This document shows positions 15,662 through 25,642 of a stretch of 64,000 nucleotides of DNA, piece by piece. The stretch lies in the IMG/VR virus record IMGVR_UViG_3300028864_000025, positions 1-64,000 of that record, one strand, 5' to 3'. This DNA is from a virus. A program made the position numbers and the translations under genes. Position 1 is the stretch's first letter, and the number at the start of each line of letters is the position of its first letter. The notes beneath the pieces were generated by a model. The model saw nothing but the letters and a program-made list of their open reading frames with translations, was not told the DNA's origin and made no database searches.

Positions 15662-17733
15662 TATTAGATGATATATTTAATAATGATGGAGCCATAAGTG
15701 ACTTAAGAGATGGCTATAAAGAAAGACCGTCACAGATAGAGGCTGCTCATAGAATAAAGGATTGTTTGGACAATAATAAGATTGGAGTTATTGAGGGTGA
15801 AACAGGAATGGGTAAATCATATGCTTATCTGTTCCCTGTACTATTAGATATAATTGAAAGTGGATTTACGCACAGAGCTGTCATTGCAACATCGGGAATA
15901 TCACTCCAAGAGCAATTAAATACTAAGGACGTTCCTTTTGCGATTGAAGTAATGAAATCTTTATATCCAAATATAACCGATGAGTTACAGTATACCTTAT
16001 TAAAGGGTAGACAAAACTTTATATGTAATGAAAAGGTAGCAGATTTAGGATTATACGAAACAACAAAAAATATGATTGATAGTTCATTTGAGAAGATTTA
16101 TGATTTCGTAAATAATACAAAAACAGGAGATTTATCGGAACTTAATTTCATTCCTGAACAAGACATATTAGAAAAAATATGCTGTACAAAGAAAGGTGAA
16201 TGTACAGGGAAGAATTGTAAGTATCAACAAGAATGTTTCTATGGGAAACATAAGATAAAATTAAATTCATCAAAAATAATAATAACCAACTATCATATGT
16301 TATTTGCTGATAATAAAATAGGAGGAAAGATACTACCAGTTTACGACATATTAGTATTTGATGAAGCTCATGAAGCAGCTAATATATTCAGGGATTTTGA
16401 TGCACTAAAATTATCTTATAATACAGTGTCTATGCTTAGAAATAAGAGCAGTGAATTAAATCACATATGCGCAAATTATAAGGATTCATTAGATCCTGAA
16501 ATGTTTAACTCTGTTCTCAAGGAATTTGAAATTGCATTTTTTGATATAGAAGGAAAATTTACTGATTTAAGTTCTCCAACTATTATCAATAATAAAGATG
16601 AACTACCAAAATCTTTTTATGAACTAAAAACTCCGATGACAAATATAGATAACTGTATCGCTGACGCATTATCTAATTGCGAACAGAATCTAGCTGCATT
16701 CGGAGATAGCTATGATGATGAAGAAAGTAAGGAAGTAACGAAAGTATATCAAATTCTGCAAACCATGTCCGATTCATCATCTGACATATTATACTTTATT
16801 ACATCTATAGAAAATATTCTAAAAGATGATAATAAAGTAATTTGGCTGGAAAAGATAAATGAAACAGTAAGCTTGAATTGTAAGAAAGTTGAGGTCGGAG
16901 GTTCATTAGCTGAAGCTTTCTTTGCTAGCGAAACTGTCACTTCTATATTTACATCAGCTACAATGAGTGTCGGTGGTTCCTTTGAATATATAAAAGAACA
17001 ACTTGGATTAAATCTATCAAAAAAAGATGTAGTTGAATTTATAGGTTCATCTCCATTTAATCTTGAAGAACAGCAATTATGGTATTTACCGGAAGGAGCC
17101 ATAGAGGGAAATAAATTTGGATTTGATAAAACTATAGCTGGAAATATTCACTCTATAGTAAAAGCTACTGGTGGTGGAGCATTGTGCCTATTTACATCTG
17201 TGAAAAATATGAGAAATACTTTCTATGAACTGCAATATCAATTGCCATATACAATATATGTTCAAGGAGATATGCCAAGAACTAAGCTTGTGGAAAAATT
17301 CAAGGAAGATAAAAACTCTGTATTATTTGGTACACGCTCATTCTTTACTGGTGTTGATGTTCCTGGAGATGCACTTAGATGTGTAATTATAGATAAGTTT
17401 CCATTCCCTCAACCAACAGATCCAATACAACAAAAACTAAAAGATAGAGCTAATTCATTTTATAAGTATTCAATTCCCGATATGGTAATAACACTTAAGC
17501 AAGCCATAGGTAGAGGAGTAAGAAGTGTAACTGACAAATGTGTAATTGTTATTTTAGATGGAAGAATGTCTACAGCTAAATATAAAGGAAGAATAAATTC
17601 TAGCTTTGGATATAAGAAAACAGGGACTAGGGATTTAGAGAAAGTAAAAGAATATTGCAAGGATTTTATTGAAGAATCTAAACCTCTTGAATATCCTGAA
17701 AACGGAGAGGGCGACGAGGATATGCCTTTTTAA
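15646..17733 (+). CDS. DinG/XPD-type iron-sulfur DNA helicase
   Basis: 695 residues. Unwinds DNA 5'-3' in DinG relatives. Motif I GETGMGKS (about residues 54-61), iron-sulfur cysteines CC..C..C..C (CCTKKGECTGKNCKYQQEC, about 182-200), DEAH box VFDEAH (about 240), TSATMS (about 443) and motif V/VI region FGTRSFFTGVDVPG and QAIGRGVRS. All expected parts are present. The start overlaps the preceding gene behind GGAGGAAG. A strong terminator follows. Confidence 0.88.
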   Translation: MSRKIILDDIFNNDGAISDLRDGYKERPSQIEAAHRIKDCLDNNKIGVIEGETGMGKSYAYLFPVLLDIIESGFTHRAVIATSGISLQEQLNTKDVPFAIEVMKSLYPNITDELQYTLLKGRQNFICNEKVADLGLYETTKNMIDSSFEKIYDFVNNTKTGDLSELNFIPEQDILEKICCTKKGECTGKNCKYQQECFYGKHKIKLNSSKIIITNYHMLFADNKIGGKILPVYDILVFDEAHEAANIFRDFDALKLSYNTVSMLRNKSSELNHICANYKDSLDPEMFNSVLKEFEIAFFDIEGKFTDLSSPTIINNKDELPKSFYELKTPMTNIDNCIADALSNCEQNLAAFGDSYDDEESKEVTKVYQILQTMSDSSSDILYFITSIENILKDDNKVIWLEKINETVSLNCKKVEVGGSLAEAFFASETVTSIFTSATMSVGGSFEYIKEQLGLNLSKKDVVEFIGSSPFNLEEQQLWYLPEGAIEGNKFGFDKTIAGNIHSIVKATGGGALCLFTSVKNMRNTFYELQYQLPYTIYVQGDMPRTKLVEKFKEDKNSVLFGTRSFFTGVDVPGDALRCVIIDKFPFPQPTDPIQQKLKDRANSFYKYSIPDMVITLKQAIGRGVRSVTDKCVIVILDGRMSTAKYKGRINSSFGYKKTGTRDLEKVKEYCKDFIEESKPLEYPENGEGDEDMPF

Positions 17734-17753
17734 TTAAAAATAATCAAAAAAAG

Positions 17754-17785
17754 AAGAGTTGGCGAAAGCCAACTCTTTTTATTTT
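17754..17785 (+). terminator. Rho-independent terminator of the 3.3-17.7 kb plus-strand block
   Basis: AAGAGTTGGC and GCCAACTCTT form a stem with a GAAA tetraloop, followed by a T-rich tail. Confidence 0.85.
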
Positions 17786-17858
17786 AAACATAGTATTTAC
17801 GCATTTCTCGGCCAAGAAATGTGGATTGTTAGGGCCCTAAAACAACCTAACTATGTTT
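17786..17858. ncRNA. Structured element resembling a three-way junction, at convergent gene ends
   Basis: Closing stem AAACATAGT/ACTATGTTT (17786-17794 with 17850-17858) encloses a 9-bp arm (17800-17808 with 17815-17823, loop CGGCCA) and a second arm (TTGTT 17826-17830 with AACAA 17841-17845) whose loop contains GGGCCC. The two loops share self-complementary GGCC and could kiss. Either strand could be the RNA: it lies after the plus-strand terminator and after the minus-strand gene at 17870. It matches no ribozyme or riboswitch that I can recall. Confidence 0.4.
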
Positions 17859-17869
17859 GAAACCTATAA

Positions 17870-18280
17870 TTATTCTTTTACTAATTTTCCTAATACACCA
17901 TGTTCTTTCACGAGTTCTTCATTACTAATTTCTTTAGCTCCCTCTATACTTATCTTTTCTGGGAACTTATTATAATCTTTCATGAGTTTCTTAGCTATAC
18001 TGTTATCTCTTTTTTCTTTCAAGAAATTAAGTTTTTCAAGAAGAAAAATTTCTTGACCTTTAAGTATTGGTGTATTTGTTTTTGCCATTAATACCATTTG
18101 AGCAATCCCAGAACCACCATCATCTTTGCCTGCTTCATCTGCATGACTAGATGCAAATTTTTCATAGAATTCTGCTTCGAGTTGAGTTGCAATTAATTCA
18201 TCCCTAACTCTGTTTATATTTGCGTTTATTATCTTTTCTCTTGATGTTAGTTTAGGTGCTACATTTTTATTTTTTGTCAA
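17870..18280 (-). CDS. Small helical virion-block protein
   Basis: 136 residues. TTG ending at 18280 was chosen because AGGGAG lies eight bases upstream; GTG at 18289 would overlap that site. The sequence is charged and helical (TSREKIINANINRVRDELIA) with a coiled-coil-like middle. It follows the RNA polymerase gene after a terminator hairpin. The function is unknown. Confidence 0.65.
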   Translation of the reverse strand: MTKNKNVAPKLTSREKIINANINRVRDELIATQLEAEFYEKFASSHADEAGKDDGGSGIAQMVLMAKTNTPILKGQEIFLLEKLNFLKEKRDNSIAKKLMKDYNKFPEKISIEGAKEISNEELVKEHGVLGKLVKE

Positions 18281-18326
18281 AGTTATCACTCCCTAAATTT
18301 TTATTTCTATAAACAATATAACAAAT

Positions 18327-18361
18327 AAAAACAAGTTGGTCAATGACCAACTTGTTTTTTG
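18327..18361. terminator. Bidirectional terminator hairpin
   Basis: ACAAGTTGGTCA and TGACCAACTTGT form a perfect 12-bp stem with A-tract and T-tract on the two sides, directly after the stop of the RNA polymerase gene. Confidence 0.8.
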
Positions 18362-18366
18362 TGAAT

Positions 18367-21300
18367 CTATTTTAGGTATTTATTTACATCTATTTTGTTA
18401 TTAAAGAAGTTAGACATTTTATTTGTATATTTATCTTTAAATTCATCTTTTAGTTCTGCACCTGCCCCGATGTTCAACATCTTACCAGCCATAAGTCTTG
18501 CTCTTGGGTCTTGTAGATTATCTACTGCTCCCATTTCAGCACCAGAAGCTAATGTTCCCATAAGACCTCCGGAATTTCTACTTCCCATATCACCAAACCA
18601 ATTTCCAGTAACACTTGCTGGCATTTTACCTTGAAGTAAAACTTGATATTCTATTGGTTTATATAATACTTTCACTTTTTCAGTATATTTAGAAAGTAAG
18701 GCTACATTCTCTGATGTTATTATTGAACCTTTTTTAGCGACCAATTTGCCTCCAATAATAATGTCAGTGGCTAATGTTCTTCCAAGTAATTGAGTTGCAT
18801 CTACGGGAGAAATATCTACTGTTTTTGTTCCAGTACAATTTTCCTTATTCCATCTATCATAAAGATTTACATCACCTTTTTGTCCTTTCATGAATGATGA
18901 ATCTCCTGAATCTGTAATTTGTGCAGTACCTGTTAATTTAGATACTATAGTTTCTGCATGTCTTCTATCCATATAAGCATTGGAAGCCTTGATAGCATAT
19001 TGCATAGAGTTTGCTAAATAGTCCCTTGTGTAATTTACTGCTTCATGTTGACCATTAGCTTCTGCTCTCAATTTAAATAATTTGCTAGGATCAGCATTAG
19101 TAAGTACTAACGTTGTTTTGTTATTATCCATTGTAGCAACGATATCGCTGGAATCACCGACAGTTAAGAAATCTCCTTTCTCTACTACATCTCCACGTTT
19201 AACCTTTAATGCTGGAGGTGTTTGACCTAACACTTTTTTGATGACGTGTTTTCTTTTTCCGATCATTATAGTTATTTCATTTGGAGTTTCAGTTACACTA
19301 TCTACTGTTCCGCTTTGTTCTGCTAATACAGCTTTATTTGAAGGCTTACTGCTAAGGTCTAGTATATTGTTAACTCTAGGTAATCCAAGAGTAGCAGCTG
19401 AATTTGCACCACCAGTATGGAAAGTATTCATTGTCATTTGAGTAACAGGTTCTCCTATAGCTTGAGAAGCTATAACTCCAACAGCAGTTCCTATCTTGAC
19501 TGGTTGTATTGTTCCTGCCATCGCACCGTAGCAATGTTGGCATTTTCCATGTGGAGTTTTACATCTAAGTGGAGAACGTACTGGAACATATTCAATAGTA
19601 TCATCTTTGAATATTGCGTTATACATTTCACCAGTAATTATTTGGTTTCTTTTACAGATAACTCTTCCGGTTGAATCTTTTATGTCTTGACCTGCATATC
19701 TACCTTTGATTGTTTTATCATTCTTTGAAAGATTGATAAATTCCTTTGTTCCACAATCTTTTTCTGTTACAACTAAGTCTTGAGTTGTTGACCAGACATC
19801 TCTAGTTAATGCTCCTGGTGCTTCTGTTGAAACTGATCTGTCATACATACCTTTTCTTGAATCTCTGCCTAGTGTGTAATAATCTTGAGGACTTAATCCA
19901 TCAAAATGGGAATTTCTTATAGGGCTTAATGTTTTTAAACTAACGTCCATACCAACACCGATAGTTGAGAACATTTTTCTGATTTGTTGAGCATTAGCTC
20001 TAGCCCCAGAACTCATCATTACTTGTAATGGATTATCACTAGGAAGTAAACCACCTTTCAATTTACCTTCTATTTCATTTTCAACTTTTTTCCAAGATTC
20101 AGGATCTGTACTATCTCCTTTTGCAGTAATTTTATTAATCTCAGATGTTACATTCTTATCGAAAGTAAAGTCTTTAACTCCAAGAGATAATCCTGTTCTT
20201 GTTGAAGCTTTAAATCCTAAGTCTTTAACTGCATCAAATAAATTAGCTATTTCAACTTTTGACATTAATTTGAATCCTGTCAATTCTGATTCCTCATAAG
20301 TTTTTATAAGCATTTTCATTACTTCATCCTTAGTCCAAACTTTTCTGAAATCTCTGTACTTCTTTATTCTTTCAGGAATTACCCAGTTAAATAAAGCTTG
20401 ACCTGCAGTTGTTTCTTGCATACATATTGGAACTCTAACCTTACTATCATGGTTTACTCTGCCCATTAGATAATCTTTTCTAAGGTCTTTTTCATTAGCA
20501 TAAGATTTCACTGTACCCTTTGGCTTATCCCAATGATTAGTTAATTGATATATTCCAAGAGCCATTTCATGTCTTATTTCTATAACCATTTTACCATCAG
20601 TAGGGTTAATTAAATTGTGTGATGGCATAGCAAGTCTTCTAGCTTCTTCTTTAGCTTTTTCTGTTACAGGAACATGAGCTGCCATTGTATCTCCATCGAA
20701 GTCAGCATTGTATCCAGTAACTACAAGTGGATTAAGTTGTAAACTTCTTACTACACCGCCATCTTCGTATTCTTTAATGACAGGCTTCATAGCTTGAATA
20801 CTGTATTTATGAAGTGATGGCTGTCTATTTAAGAATAAAAGTCTATCACTTGCAATCTCTTGTATTATTTTCTTTACTTCTTGGTCAGGTTTATTTACTC
20901 TGCTTTCAGCTTCAATATCATTTTTGCATATACCCTTATCAACTAATCCTTTGATGATGAATGGCTTGTAGAGTTGTTTTGCCATATCTAAAGGAACTCC
21001 AACTTCGTCTAATCTTAGATTAGGGTCAACAGTTATAACTGATCTTCCAGAGAAATCAACTCTCTTTGCAAGCATTTCTTTTCTAACTAATCCAGCTTTA
21101 GAACTTAATGTATCTTTCATTGATGTTATTGTTTTGTCTCCATCTTTAGCATCGATGTGGCCTTGAAGCATCTTTAATGAATCGTACATAACTTTACTTC
21201 TTTGAGCTAAATCTTTTGGCGCTAATCCAGTACCATCAACATTTCCGTTGTTATCTAATACAGCCTCTCTCTCGGCTACCTGTTTAGCCGATAAAACTTT

Positions 21301-24300
21301 AGAGTATAATTTATTCAAGTCATTAATCAATACACTTCTATCCTCTTGTTTAGGAATTATAGGTCTTAAATAAGAAGGAGTAACAGGTAAATATTTAACC
21401 ATTAAATCTTGTGGCTTTAAGTTATTGTGCTTTAACATCTCAAAAGCCTTAACTTTTTTGTAAGCTTTATTTATGTCGTCACCATTTTTTGCAACATCTA
21501 AATCTATTCTAGCTTTATCTAATGATTTATCTACATCAATATTTTTCAAAATATATTCTAATGCAGCACCACCTGTCTTATAAGGAATATTAACACCTTG
21601 TTCTTTTAGTTTATCTAATACATCTATAGGAACTAATTGACCTGTCTTGAATCCATGTTCTTCCATATTAGCTTTGAATTGTTCCTTATACATCTTAACA
21701 AGTTCTGGATTCTCAATTCTAGATAATGATGATTCCATTTCAGAAACATCAGTAATAATAGCCTTAGGTCCTTTTTCTCCTGTCACTGTAGCTGGTGCAG
21801 CTAATTGTTTTAGCTCATCTCTCTTTAATCCAGTTATATGCTCATAAATATTATTAGAAGCATTTTCCATAAATAAAGGATTTGGTACAGGAATAGGAAG
21901 TTTTATATAACCCCACTTATCTCTATCTTCATCTGTTCCTTCACCGAAAATTTCAGAATCCATAAGTCCACCTTTTTGATCTGGTGCAGACTTTTTACTA
22001 CTATCAGTTTTTGTATCCTTATCTCCGTATAACTTTCTAGCATCTAGTATTTTAGATTCGAATACTTCTTTATCCTTACCTATAGTTTTTATGAATTCTT
22101 CTTGATTTATAGGAGCTAAACCTAAACTATTAAATGGTTTATCAAGTGATGTTTGCACTCCATTGTACATAGGTTTAACATGAAGTCCTAATGTCTTTAA
22201 TGAATCAATATAAACTTTTAGAGTTTCAGGAGTTGCTGATTTAGATAATTCAGCAGCATCAAGATTACCTGTTGATATAGCTTTAAATATTGCAGCCTTG
22301 CCCTTAGAATCGCCACCACCATCAGCTTTGATAGTTTGGTTCTCTAATAGATTCCATGCTGCTCCATGACCTTGTAATGCTCTCATTTCCATTTCGCCCA
22401 ATCTTTGAGGATTGAACTTTTCACCTTGAGCTGTTCCAGTTTCTTTTTTAGGCATATGAGTTTTAGATGTCAAAGAAGTTTCTCTGTTACTTCTCGATTG
22501 AATTTTATCATCAACCTTATGCTTAAGTTTCATGATGTAACAATTACCAACTGTTACTGGATTTTCGATAGGAACATCAATAATATTTCCATCATCGTCT
22601 TCTTCCTTTAATGTAACTTTCATTTTTCCATCAGGGAATCCGATTTGTTTCAATCCTTCAAGAACTCTATCCTTTTCACGATGGTTAAAGTTATCAACAA
22701 CAAATGTCTTACCAGTCTTTTCGGCAATAAGTCCTGCTGCTGCTTCAAGTAATTGTCCTGGGTTCTTTCTTGAAGGTACTGCAAGAGGTGACATCATTAA
22801 ATCTAATGGCTTTCCATCTTCTGCTACAGGCATTAGATTGTCAGCTAACACTCTTGTTATTGTTCCTTTATTACCATGTCTACCTGCAATCTTATCTCCT
22901 TTTTTCAAAGCCTTTTTATTAACTATACTGAATATTACCTTTTGTTTATTAACAGCATCAGGACTATTAACAACGGTAATTCTTTCTATTTTACCAGCTA
23001 CATATGAACCATGAGGTACATTCATTTCACTATATTTGTATTTAATTTTTCCACTACCTAATGAAATTAAATCAATGATATCATCTGATTCTTTTGTTAT
23101 TTCTTTTAGATATCCAACCAATACAGAGCCAGCTTTGATTTCTGTGCCGACTTTTATAATACCATCATTATCAAATAATGAAAGATTTGAATTTGTAGTT
23201 TCTTTCATTAATTCGCTTTTAATGTTACTTCCTTTTCCTCCTAATGCATTTTGAGGAATCATTATTTCTACTTCATTAAATTCATCAGAAGTCATTCTAT
23301 TTGCAAAACTTTGAGATACAATAACACCATCTTCATAGTTATATCCTTTGTAAGGAACATACCCTATTCTAGTATTTAATCCCAATGCTAATTTTCCATC
23401 TTTTGTGTGCCAACCCTCAGCAATTATTTGCCCTTGATTTACTTTATCTCCTACTTTAACTTTCAGCTCATTATTAATATAACTTTGATTTAAAGGATAA
23501 TAATGATAGTAAGCATGAGGATACTCTTTCCCATCTTCTCCGATAACTATGATAGATGAGTTTGTTATAGTTTGAACTGTACCATTAACTGCTGCTCTAA
23601 TTGGTTTACCTTGTTCTTCTCCAACCTTTTGATCGAAAGTTTCACCAGTATGCTTGTCAGCTAATGTTGTAACAAGTGCAGCTTGTCTATTAACTAAAGG
23701 TATTGCTTGTTTCTGCATGGCAGCACCCATAAGAGTTCTTGAACCATCATTATGAGCAACAAAGGGAATCATATTAGCTGATGTACCTAAGATAGATTGA
23801 GGTGATGCATCCACATAATTAATTTTAGAGATTGGATACATTCCGTTCTTATTCATGTATCTAGCAGGAACTACATCTTCTGTAAATACATACTTATTAC
23901 CATCTTTATTTACATATCTTGAATCATTGAAAGCTATGATATTTTCCTCTTCCTCATTAGGAGATAATCTTAGTTTATTGGCATCACTTATGATAGCCTC
24001 ACCATTTAACACTCTTAGGAATTCAGATTTTATTGTATGATTTTCTATCCTAGCTCCAACAGTTAAATGTTGAGTAAAACCTATCTTTCCACTTTCAGGA
24101 GTTTCAACTGGGTCTATTTTATTTATTCCACTTTGAGTTAAATTTCTAGCATCAGTTTCATTTCTCATGGAATTCTTACTCATTCCGTCTGGTCCACCTT
24201 GAGTAATTTCTCTTTGTTTAGCCTCCATAAATAAAGGATTTATTTCTTCTGAAGCTAAGCAAAGTTCACTATTCATAAGACCATTTCTACCATTTAAATC

Positions 24301-25353
24301 ATTGTGAATAGTATTTTGCATACCAGTAAGTAAAGGTGCACCTTTCTTTGTTGAATCATAAGAAGTCATCTTAGTTTTTACTGACTCTAAAAATTTATCT
24401 ATACCATTAACTATTGATTCAAAAATTAAATCATTGTCACTGTATATTTCTTTATATTTTATTAAGTCTTTTGTATCTTCCTCAACAAGTCCTGTAGAAA
24501 CTGATACAGTCTTTTTTACAGCTTTAGAAATAAGTTCTTTATTTAGATAAAGATTATTTGTAGTCTTACCTAGTGTTGAACTTATAGCTGAACCATCTCC
24601 AAATGTAGCATGTTGAGCAAAGAAAGCTAATATATTTTCTCTCTTCTTAGCATCACTTAGATTTTCTCCACTGACTGCTCTAGGGAAGAATATTTTATAT
24701 AATGTATCTAATGATTTTTCATTTCTTTTCTTTTGATTTATAGTCATTATTGCATCAGAAGCATCGCTATCGCCGAATGACTTTTTAATTTCTGCATCAG
24801 TAAAACCTAATAGTGTCATTAAATTTACAACATTAAATTTAATTGCTGCACCATAAGATTTTATTTCTGTATTGAATACCTTTGTTTCGGGATCTAATAT
24901 CATTGTCATTGCTGGCATGAATGCTCCAGCTACCTTATTTCTTTCAAATCTAAGCTGAGTCTTGATATTCCCATTACTAGATTTATTAGTATAACATCCA
25001 GGTTTCATTCTCATTTGAGATATTATATTTTTTTCAATTCCATTAACAAGATAGGTACCTCTTTCTGTTGCTACAGGAAAAGTTACCAATTTTGCATAAT
25101 GTCCATTATGAACCGATGTACCTGCTCCATTAGTAATTTTAATTGTACCAGAAACAAACCCCTCAGTATTCCCACTTCCTGAGTATTTCATGTTAAGTTG
25201 ATTATCGATATTATAATTTGATTCAGGAATATTAACTTTTAAATTATCAATGTTAAGTTGTAATCCATGCTCACCTTTTAGGGGTAAACTTCCATTAATA
25301 TATTTAACTATTCGATTCGCTAATTCTGTTGATTTATCAATCATTCTATTCAC
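18367..25353 (-). CDS. Single-chain multisubunit-type RNA polymerase: beta fused to beta'
   Basis: 2328 residues. Residues ~1-1090 are beta: GYNYEDGVI (~668), KGDKIAGRHGNKG (~820), the PSRKNPGQLLE loop, and GEMEMRALQGHGAAW (~990). From ~1127 beta' begins with GLMDSEIFGEG, then KRVDFSGRSVI (~1430), the catalytic NADFDGD (~1548), second zinc site DCGT plus CKTPHGKCQHC (~1866, ~1930-1940) and the bridge/trigger region ASQAIGEPVTQMTMN (~1962). The beta' N-terminal zinc ribbon is absent. AAGGAG precedes the ATG. The polymerase lies among virion genes, as in jumbo phages that carry polymerase, but here both halves are one ORF and the sequence is close to bacterial subunits. It shows none of the E-K-x-A tags. 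Confidence 0.9.
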   Translation of the reverse strand: MNRMIDKSTELANRIVKYINGSLPLKGEHGLQLNIDNLKVNIPESNYNIDNQLNMKYSGSGNTEGFVSGTIKITNGAGTSVHNGHYAKLVTFPVATERGTYLVNGIEKNIISQMRMKPGCYTNKSSNGNIKTQLRFERNKVAGAFMPAMTMILDPETKVFNTEIKSYGAAIKFNVVNLMTLLGFTDAEIKKSFGDSDASDAIMTINQKKRNEKSLDTLYKIFFPRAVSGENLSDAKKRENILAFFAQHATFGDGSAISSTLGKTTNNLYLNKELISKAVKKTVSVSTGLVEEDTKDLIKYKEIYSDNDLIFESIVNGIDKFLESVKTKMTSYDSTKKGAPLLTGMQNTIHNDLNGRNGLMNSELCLASEEINPLFMEAKQREITQGGPDGMSKNSMRNETDARNLTQSGINKIDPVETPESGKIGFTQHLTVGARIENHTIKSEFLRVLNGEAIISDANKLRLSPNEEEENIIAFNDSRYVNKDGNKYVFTEDVVPARYMNKNGMYPISKINYVDASPQSILGTSANMIPFVAHNDGSRTLMGAAMQKQAIPLVNRQAALVTTLADKHTGETFDQKVGEEQGKPIRAAVNGTVQTITNSSIIVIGEDGKEYPHAYYHYYPLNQSYINNELKVKVGDKVNQGQIIAEGWHTKDGKLALGLNTRIGYVPYKGYNYEDGVIVSQSFANRMTSDEFNEVEIMIPQNALGGKGSNIKSELMKETTNSNLSLFDNDGIIKVGTEIKAGSVLVGYLKEITKESDDIIDLISLGSGKIKYKYSEMNVPHGSYVAGKIERITVVNSPDAVNKQKVIFSIVNKKALKKGDKIAGRHGNKGTITRVLADNLMPVAEDGKPLDLMMSPLAVPSRKNPGQLLEAAAGLIAEKTGKTFVVDNFNHREKDRVLEGLKQIGFPDGKMKVTLKEEDDDGNIIDVPIENPVTVGNCYIMKLKHKVDDKIQSRSNRETSLTSKTHMPKKETGTAQGEKFNPQRLGEMEMRALQGHGAAWNLLENQTIKADGGGDSKGKAAIFKAISTGNLDAAELSKSATPETLKVYIDSLKTLGLHVKPMYNGVQTSLDKPFNSLGLAPINQEEFIKTIGKDKEVFESKILDARKLYGDKDTKTDSSKKSAPDQKGGLMDSEIFGEGTDEDRDKWGYIKLPIPVPNPLFMENASNNIYEHITGLKRDELKQLAAPATVTGEKGPKAIITDVSEMESSLSRIENPELVKMYKEQFKANMEEHGFKTGQLVPIDVLDKLKEQGVNIPYKTGGAALEYILKNIDVDKSLDKARIDLDVAKNGDDINKAYKKVKAFEMLKHNNLKPQDLMVKYLPVTPSYLRPIIPKQEDRSVLINDLNKLYSKVLSAKQVAEREAVLDNNGNVDGTGLAPKDLAQRSKVMYDSLKMLQGHIDAKDGDKTITSMKDTLSSKAGLVRKEMLAKRVDFSGRSVITVDPNLRLDEVGVPLDMAKQLYKPFIIKGLVDKGICKNDIEAESRVNKPDQEVKKIIQEIASDRLLFLNRQPSLHKYSIQAMKPVIKEYEDGGVVRSLQLNPLVVTGYNADFDGDTMAAHVPVTEKAKEEARRLAMPSHNLINPTDGKMVIEIRHEMALGIYQLTNHWDKPKGTVKSYANEKDLRKDYLMGRVNHDSKVRVPICMQETTAGQALFNWVIPERIKKYRDFRKVWTKDEVMKMLIKTYEESELTGFKLMSKVEIANLFDAVKDLGFKASTRTGLSLGVKDFTFDKNVTSEINKITAKGDSTDPESWKKVENEIEGKLKGGLLPSDNPLQVMMSSGARANAQQIRKMFSTIGVGMDVSLKTLSPIRNSHFDGLSPQDYYTLGRDSRKGMYDRSVSTEAPGALTRDVWSTTQDLVVTEKDCGTKEFINLSKNDKTIKGRYAGQDIKDSTGRVICKRNQIITGEMYNAIFKDDTIEYVPVRSPLRCKTPHGKCQHCYGAMAGTIQPVKIGTAVGVIASQAIGEPVTQMTMNTFHTGGANSAATLGLPRVNNILDLSSKPSNKAVLAEQSGTVDSVTETPNEITIMIGKRKHVIKKVLGQTPPALKVKRGDVVEKGDFLTVGDSSDIVATMDNNKTTLVLTNADPSKLFKLRAEANGQHEAVNYTRDYLANSMQYAIKASNAYMDRRHAETIVSKLTGTAQITDSGDSSFMKGQKGDVNLYDRWNKENCTGTKTVDISPVDATQLLGRTLATDIIIGGKLVAKKGSIITSENVALLSKYTEKVKVLYKPIEYQVLLQGKMPASVTGNWFGDMGSRNSGGLMGTLASGAEMGAVDNLQDPRARLMAGKMLNIGAGAELKDEFKDKYTNKMSNFFNNKIDVNKYLK

Positions 25354-25356
25354 TCC

Positions 25357-25521
25357 TTATTCATAACGTTCAATTTCAAGAAGATATAAGATCGTTCCTT
25401 CCTTTGGACAAGGGGAAATTACCTTATTGGTAATGTCTACCATATCATCATTTAATAATTCATTCAGAAGTCTTTCTTCTGCAGGAAGAGTATATACTTT
25501 CACCTCTTTTTTCTTCTTCAT
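25357..25521 (-). CDS. Small protein upstream of the RNA polymerase gene
   Basis: 54 residues, starts MKKKKEVKVYTLPAEERLLN and ends two to three bases before the ribosome-binding site of the polymerase gene. GGGGTGTGG precedes the ATG. Basic N-terminus and acidic middle with one cysteine. An accessory polymerase subunit would be attractive from position alone, but no similarity to omega or delta is visible. Confidence 0.55.
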   Translation of the reverse strand: MKKKKEVKVYTLPAEERLLNELLNDDMVDITNKVISPCPKEGTILYLLEIERYE

Positions 25522-25564
25522 TTTACCACACCCCAATCCATTTTTCTATTTAACCCTACACTAA

Positions 25565-25579
25565 GTATAAGATATTAAA
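25565..25579 (+). promoter_or_regulatory. Phage promoter-like element in a minus-strand region
   Basis: Exact GTATAAGATATTAAA in plus orientation between two minus-strand genes. No plus-strand ORF follows. The terminator at 25613 would end a transcript of only about 55-60 bases. Confidence 0.5.
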
Positions 25580-25612
25580 GAAGAAATATAAACAGGGAAA
25601 GATGTATAAATT

Positions 25613-25639
25613 AAAAACGAGGGCATTGCCCTCGTTTTT
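25613..25639. terminator. Bidirectional terminator after the portal gene
   Basis: AAAAACGAGGGC pairs with GCCCTCGTTTTT around a three-base loop, directly after the portal stop codon. Confidence 0.8.
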
Positions 25640-25642
25640 AAT

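Noticed and set aside
18395-24040. Several plus-strand ORFs of 60-85 codons inside the RNA polymerase gene
   Set aside because: No ribosome-binding sites and no promoter; the opposite-strand frame is a complete conserved polymerase.
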